Source: Siphonodentalium dalli
Lineage: Eukaryota; Mollusca; Scaphopoda; Gadilida; Siphonodentaliidae
Length of the DNA: 64,000 nt
Assembly (NCBI GenBank): GCA_032622095.1
Contig: CP136062.1
Coordinates: 12,737,710 to 12,801,709 of the forward strand
Direction of reading: 5' to 3'
Below the pieces are notes generated by a model that saw only the letters and a list, made by a program, of their open reading frames with translations, searched no databases and was not told where the DNA came from. The position numbers and the translations under genes were made by a program. Below are positions 51,601-59,200 of the stretch, piece after piece; positions within the stretch are counted from its first letter, which is position 1; each line of letters opens with the position of its first letter.

Positions 51601-54600
51601 TGATTTAAATTTGAACCTCTTGTTTATATTCCTCAACAGGCTCAGCAGATAGTGAGGGCCAAGTGGCGAGGTGGTACATGATTTAAATTTGAACCTCTTG
51701 TTTATATTCCTCAACAGGCTCAGCAGATAGTGAGGGCCAAGTGGCGAGGTGGTACATGATTTAAATTTGAACGTCTTGTTTATATACCTCAACAGGCTCA
51801 GCAGATAGTGAGGGCCAAGTGGCGAGGTGGTACATGATTTAAATTTGAACGTCTTGTTTATATTCCTCAACAGGCTCAGCAGATAGTGAGGGCCAAGTGG
51901 CGAGGTGGTACATGATTTAAATTTGAACGTCTTGTTTATATTCCTCAACAGGCTCAGCAGATAGTGAGGGCCAAGTGGCGAGGTGGTACATGATTTAAAT
52001 TTGAACCTCTTGTTTATATTCCTCAACAGGCTCAGCAGATAGTGAGGGCCAAGTGGCGAGGTGGTACATGATTTAAATTTGAACGTCTTGTTTATATTCC
52101 TCAACAGGCTCAGCAAATAGCGAGGAATGCAAGAGATTTTGTCAGAGATAACCTGCTGCCAGTCGATATATTTTGCTACCATGTGAAAATGTTAGAGGTA
52201 AGGCTGCAAATAGAGGGTAAGGGTTAGGGTTAGGTGTTGATATATTTTGCTACCATGTGAAATTGTTAGAGGTAAGGCTGTAAATAGAGGTGCTACCATG
52301 TGAAATTGTTAGAGGTAAGGCTGTAAATAGAGGTGCTACCATGTGAAATTGTTAGAGGTTAGGCTGTAAATAGAGGAAATCTAGTGTTTTTGATCGGATA
52401 CCGAAAATTTGGCCAGAGTGAGCGAGACCATCGTTTTATTTTCGTGAGCGACTTGACGCAAGCGCCAAATAAACATTTGTCTCCTTTGCGAATGACATAA
52501 TTTGCAGTATCCAATAAAAAACACTAGCTATTCTTTTTATTTTAAACAATTTCAAGAAATTCTCCATTTACAACGACATGTTCTCATAGTGGAGCTTTCC
52601 TCAGAGACCACGCCCACAGCGGTAGTACCGCCCACTGGTAATAAGACTTAACCCATATAAATATTGTCTGTTTCGCGAGATTGACTTCCGAAGTGAACAC
52701 ATCAGCAGTGGCACTAAATTAAATGTGAAAATATGACAAGTGTCATATAACGTTGTTATAATCACAGATAAATTTATAATATCATGGCCCGAATATAAAT
52801 CTCAGTATATTATGATTTGACAACAAAAAAGTTGTTTGAATATAACTAATTTAACACTGAATGTATGCATGGATATCAAAATTAGGGTGCAGAAAGATGG
52901 CAGCAGAATTTTCAATGCAGCCTTTGGCTGGCTCAGTTGCTGATTGGTCGAAAATATCCGCTAATAAATATTTGATTGACAGCTGTGGAAAGGTCCATTT
53001 CCTTCAATCGATGTGTCAAAGCCAACAGCTGGTCGCTGCCTGTTCACTTAACCAGCCACAGAGATTTATAGTTTCCGTGTTCTTCCCCCATAATTATGTC
53101 AAATTTCAACATAGAATAGATTTTTCTTTTAACCCTTTCAGTGCCAAGTCCGATTTTTGTATCAACCCATATTTCCTTGATCATTTTTCAAATTTATTGA
53201 TTATAATAATGTGACACATTGATGGAAAGAGCTCTAAGAGCTCTTTCCATCAATGTATCACATTATTATAATCAATAATTTTGAAAAATGATCAAGGAAA
53301 TATGGGTTGATACAAAAATCGGACTTGGCACTGAAAGAACTATAATATTAAGAGTAAAGGATAACTAGTGACTCGTGGTATCTTGAAATATTTGGTACGC
53401 GAAAGTCAATCAGTTGCACATGCGATCTAGTTGGAACACTCTACCAAATGAAATGTGACAATCCTGTTTGCTTACAGGTAATGGGTCGAAACATTATGTG
53501 ACATGCGCTTAGCATGGCATATAGTCAGCAATCTGTAACGAGTCGAAACGTTATGTGACATGCGCTTAGCATGGCATATATTCAGCAATCTGTAACGAGT
53601 CGAAACGTTATGTGAAATGCGCTTAGCATGGCATATAGTCAGCAATCTGTAACGATTCGAAACGTTATGTGACATGAGCTTAGCATGGCATATAGTCAGC
53701 AATCTGTAATGAGTCGAAACGTTATGTGAAATGCGCTTAGCATGGCATATAGTCAGCAATCTGTAACGAGTCGAAACGTTATGTGACATGAGCTTAGCAT
53801 GGCATATAGTCAGCAATCTGCAACTGATGATGATCTTATCAAAACATTTTAGCATCTTTTTAACTCATTGAGAGAATTTTCCAAAACGTTTAAATTCTAC
53901 TTTTATAGTCTTATAGACCTCCAGGGTTTCCAAATTTTAACTATAACAACAAATGTACCCCAATTCCCCATTATGTCAACGTTTTTGTCTGACACTCGAT
54001 AATCAATTGTTCCGTATTAAATGATTTATTAACAGAACATTAACAGAGCTATTTTCATCAGAAGAAACATGATTTTACACATGGACAAAATATGTCAAAT
54101 GACATTTGGTATTAAACGATAGAGTTATCTCCCTTGGAACAATGTATACTATGGGAAACAATGTAATTTTTGTTAACAATTCTTGTTGGCTGCAGCTGAT
54201 GGTTGAGGGATAATTAATGTTTGTCTTATTATATAAATATTATGTATATTAACCCTTTACCCAACAGAAACGGCCCTGTGCATAAAATTGTCACAGAATG
54301 TAGAAAAATATTATAAAAATTGTTAAAATCTGTGTTAAATATTTTTTTAGGCCAATGCATTCTCTTATATATGCGAGGCGACCTATGGTCGACTCGCATA
54401 TATAAGAGAATGCATTGGCACAGGGCATAACTATAACCATCACAATGTGGTCAATGAACCGGCTCCAATGATATCCATATTTGTATGGTGTTATTGAGAC
54501 AGACCGAAGATATTTTAGGCTGTTGAAGCTTTATTTGGGCGTTTTTGGCCGATTTGATGGGTAAAGGGTTAATTAAGAGATTTATCCCACAGGGAGCCTT

Positions 54601-56257
54601 ACACAGATGGAAGCATGCACTGCAGAGTGTCGTCTGCTCCAGTCTATGTGGGGCTCTCCATGGGTTTTGGTGGGTAAAGGGTTAAATGCATTTCTGACAG
54701 CTATTTTATTGAATAAATTTTGATTATAGGCATATGAGACCCGCCATATCAAATCCAGTCGTAAGTCGGGATTTTTTTTACCCTGTGCCAATGCATTCTC
54801 TTATATATGCGAGTCGACCATAGGTCGCCTCGCATATATAACAGAATGCATTGGCCTAACAATTTTTTACAATTTTAATAATTTTTTTATTGTATTCTTT
54901 AACAATTTTATAATTTCACCCACACAGAGCCCCAGACAAACATGAGCAGACGACACTCTTCTGTATGCTTCTATATATGTGTGGGGCTCCCTGCAGGGTA
55001 ATGGATGTTTTTTATTTTATGTCCTAAAAATTGTAAGAAACATTTATTTAAAAAAAATGATAAAAAATTGTTAGGCCAATGCATTCTCTTATATATGCGA
55101 GGTGACCTATGGTCGACTCGCATATATAAGAGAATGCATTGGCACAGGGTAAAAAAATCCCGACTTACAACTGGATTTGATATGGCGGGTCACATATGTG
55201 CAGTGAGTATATTTAAAATGTGGGTTGCCAGTCCTAGCGAGAAAATAGTTTTATTCTTGAACATTACTCCATTTTAGTTGATATAATACGAAATTAAATT
55301 AAATTAACACTAATTAATTTATATAAAGCTCTTTATAGACTAGTCCAAGTCTGCTCGTACTAAAACCAGCTATTAGATATTACGATAGCAAGATGCTGGT
55401 GTTAGTACGAGAATGTTCCATTACCATTAATATGACATGGTTACGAGTCACATAAAACCACAATTAAATGTAATCAAATTGCGACAATAAACAGGTTTAT
55501 TCCATAGAAGACATGATATTTGTTCTGAAAACCACATCAGTTGTCAATTGAAAGTTGTAATTTAATTTGAAAAGAGACATTTACTGCAGTGTTGACATAT
55601 TTTTTAAAGAATGCAAACTCAATTGACCTCACAAAGTGACAGCGGCATATTACGGCGAATATATTCTAGTAATCGTAAGATAAACATAAACAAAACCACG
55701 TGGTCGTAAATTGAACTAATTTTATCACATATACCCTGAATTACCTGGAAATTTGTAAATTTAAAATTCCATATTTATCACGAGACGTTCCATGTAAGAA
55801 ATGTTTAACTAATAAGTAATGTAGGACCACTTACAATAAAAATAAAGACATAATGTTTGAATAAGGGTGCATTTGATTGTTATGCGCATATTCGATTGAC
55901 GCCTAATCATCAGAATGTTTTTAGCTCAACTTTACCTTGTAAAGTTTGAACTATTGCCATGGCTTGGTATCAGTGTTCGCGCTGGACCGAAAAAAACTTT
56001 AGCCAAAAGTTTAGCCAAATGAAAATTATATTAGCCAAATGAAAAAAACTTTAGCCAAATGTTTTTTGGTCAAATTAAAAAAAACTATGGCCAAAATAAA
56101 TCATCGTTTTCTTGTCGGTTTACAATTAATGACTAAAACGTCAAATCTAACAGACACAGGTAACATACACAATAATTTAACTGATTTTGAATTAAAAATA
56201 TTTATATATATATCATTTATTAAACATTTATTAATCTTTATGTGAAAGAACGATTTG

Positions 56258-56288
<31 letters not shown>

Positions 56289-59200
56289 TAACCCGGGATT
56301 GTCCTTTTTAATGTCATTATTTTTTTGTTTTATATCAATATCTTTTTTTAAATCATTAAATATTAATTATCCTTGCGAAAATATCTAAGTGACATCTGGA
56401 AACTAATAACGTAATATTGTTACGCCATTATCAAATTACAATCTGTCGTAAAAGCATGCATATTATTTTGAATGCATCGGTATTGACGACAAATAGCCAC
56501 AAAATATCTGTCGGGATTCACATTTGGCTGATTAAGCTATTGTCTTACAATCGGTGCTCATAAACCCTGCCCTGCCAGTGACCAGACAGACAATGGGGGA
56601 TTAGCGGATTAAATGTAAAACAATGACCTTTTGCTGTTTCGTGCAGAGTGACGGGTTTTCCTTTGTACTGTCCGCGATCGGGTTTCCCTTTGTACAGTCG
56701 GCGATATATTTCCACTTACGATGTTTTCGGACTAGATCGAACACAACGAAAACCCACTTGCTAAAAAATCATGCTTTCAGTCTCCATTTGGGGTAAAAAA
56801 AAGTTTAGCCAAAAGTTTAGCCAAATGAAATTTTTATTAGCCAAATTCGAAAAAGATTAGCCATTGGCTAATTTGGCTACCGACAGCGCGAACACTGCTT
56901 GGTATCCGTCGTCCGTGTGTGCGTGACTCGTCAACAATTTCCTTTAGCACGGGCTACAGGTCGTATCTTTCGTCGGATCATTATGAAATTTGTCATGGAT
57001 GTTAACAATGACATGTAGATGGGAACGAGTAATATTGGGGTCATTCGCCCAAAAAACATGGCCACCAGCAGCCATCTTGAATTTTACTATTTGTATGACT
57101 AAATCCTTTAGCACGGGCTACAGGTCGTACCTTTAGTCTGATCAACATGAAATTTGTCATGGCTGTTGAAATTGGAATGTAGATGAGAACGAGTCACTTT
57201 AGGGTCATTCGGACAAAAAACATGGCTGCTAGTGGCCATCTTAGATTTCAAAATTCAATCCATTAGCATGGGCTACAGGTCGTACTGTTCGTCTGATCAT
57301 CATGAAATTTGTCATGAATGTTAATATTGAAATGTAGATGGGAACGAGTCATTTTGGGGTCATTTTGCCAAAAAACATGGCCGCCAGCAGCCATCTTGGA
57401 TATTTCTCTTTGCATGACTAAATCCTTTGGCACGGGCTACAGGCCGTACCTTTGGTCGGATCATTATGAAATTTGTCATGACTGTTAACAATGACATGTA
57501 GAATGGAACAAGTCATTTTGGGGTTATTCGGCATTAAAACATGGCCACCAGCAGCCATCTTAGATTTTACTCTTTGCATGACTAAAGCTATCAAATGTTT
57601 TGGAATTTTATTGGAAAACATAGCCACCAGCAACCATCTTAGATTTTACTTTTATATATATATATATCTCTTCATGTTGATAAACTAGTATTAGACATTT
57701 CTACTTTCCACATTCCTAATCGCTCCATTGACTGTAACACATTAAATTATTCCCTTTCCAAGTTGAGCTACAGTGTCATTGACACTTTCATTTAATAATT
57801 GAGGCTGGAGGGGAGAGCGGGGGGGGGGGGGGGGGGGGGGGGGGGTGATAACTTACTGCCAGTTGATATATATGTGTGTGAAATGCTGCTAGTTCATACA
57901 TGTATATATATGTGAAATGCTGCCTGTTGATTTATATACATATCATTAAAAAAGCCATTACATATTTCCTTGTATCTCACTAGCGATGAATAGGCAAGTG
58001 CTTCCAAGGATACTTGGCATCGCACCAACAAAATGACTGCACATATTAATACTATTTTTAAAAGCCATACATGACACCAACAGCAGACATTCCAAAAATG
58101 ATTGCTTTGTTCACTAAAGTTAAATTATTGTCCGACCTCTCCACACTAATGAAAATAGACACAAAAACAAAGTGCCAAATTAGGGGACCATATTTTTTCA
58201 TCGCCTGTCAGAGCACGCAATACTTTCATATACGGTTGTGAAGCGTCTTGGCCAATGCCGTAAATGTATGCATTTTGCGAATACAGGAGAAGTCGGCCCG
58301 CTACAAAGTCGGACCAAAACAAAGGAGAAGTCGGGCCCCATACGAAGTCGGCCCAGCTATTAACATTTAGCATTATATCTACATGTATGTATAGTCATCA
58401 ATTGTCTCGTCGTTAATGTTAAATGCAGTTGCCACCAATTATGAAATCTTATAATTGCTGTACGTACTTGTTTCTATATCTATAATAGGTGTCATGCACT
58501 AGTTAGTGGTCATCAGCCAGTCAACATTCATCATCAGTCAGTCGAAATTCATATTCAACCAACAGAAGGTGATTATCCCTTTTGACACCATGTCGCGAAC
58601 TGTTGGTCACATACAGTAATGCCCTAAGTAATCGACTCCTTAAACACAGCAGAATTATGGGTAACTTTTCATGATTTAGTTGGAAATATGGCTTGTTGCC
58701 ATTCATCGGAAAGCTTAGTTTCAGTTTCATGGTAGAGGCGAACGTCATTTATGTCATGTGACGTGAATGATGTCCAATTCCACATACATGTATGTGAGCA
58801 CTGGCTTGCAAGTTCATTGTAAATATTGTTGGGCCAATACATTATTATATATATGCGAGGCATTCTATGAGCCTCAAATATATAAGAGCATTGGCACAGT
58901 GTTTTCGCAAAATTTCAGGAAGCTCCAGTCATGGAAGGGTTAAACTGCCCTTATGGTGCCCCTCACAGACGTGAGCGGACGACACTCAGCAATACAAGCT
59001 GCCACATGTATGGGGCTCCCTACAGGAAGCTCCAGTCATTTAAGGATAATCAATTCAGGGCTTCATGTGAACAAGCCTTGAAATAGTGTGTCTGTCATTT
59101 GCAAAATGAGGTCCCCAGAGGGTGAATTTAGTGATGCTACCCCGCATAGTTGGCTAGCATCAACAAATTCACCCTCTGGGAACCTCATTCTGCTTACACC

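Noticed and set aside
51481-52182. 233-codon open frame on the minus strand
   Set aside because: It is a 26-residue repeat produced by a 78-bp array whose length is divisible by three, on the strand opposite the exon 8 copies.
52207-52233. Possible chromosome end or internal telomere
   Set aside because: Only about two TTAGGG-like units occur, within a gene intron. At most it is a small repair scar.
53472-53855. 127-codon minus-strand frame
   Set aside because: It is a 19-residue repeat from the 57-bp minisatellite. The same frame appears at 33770-33985 for the same reason.
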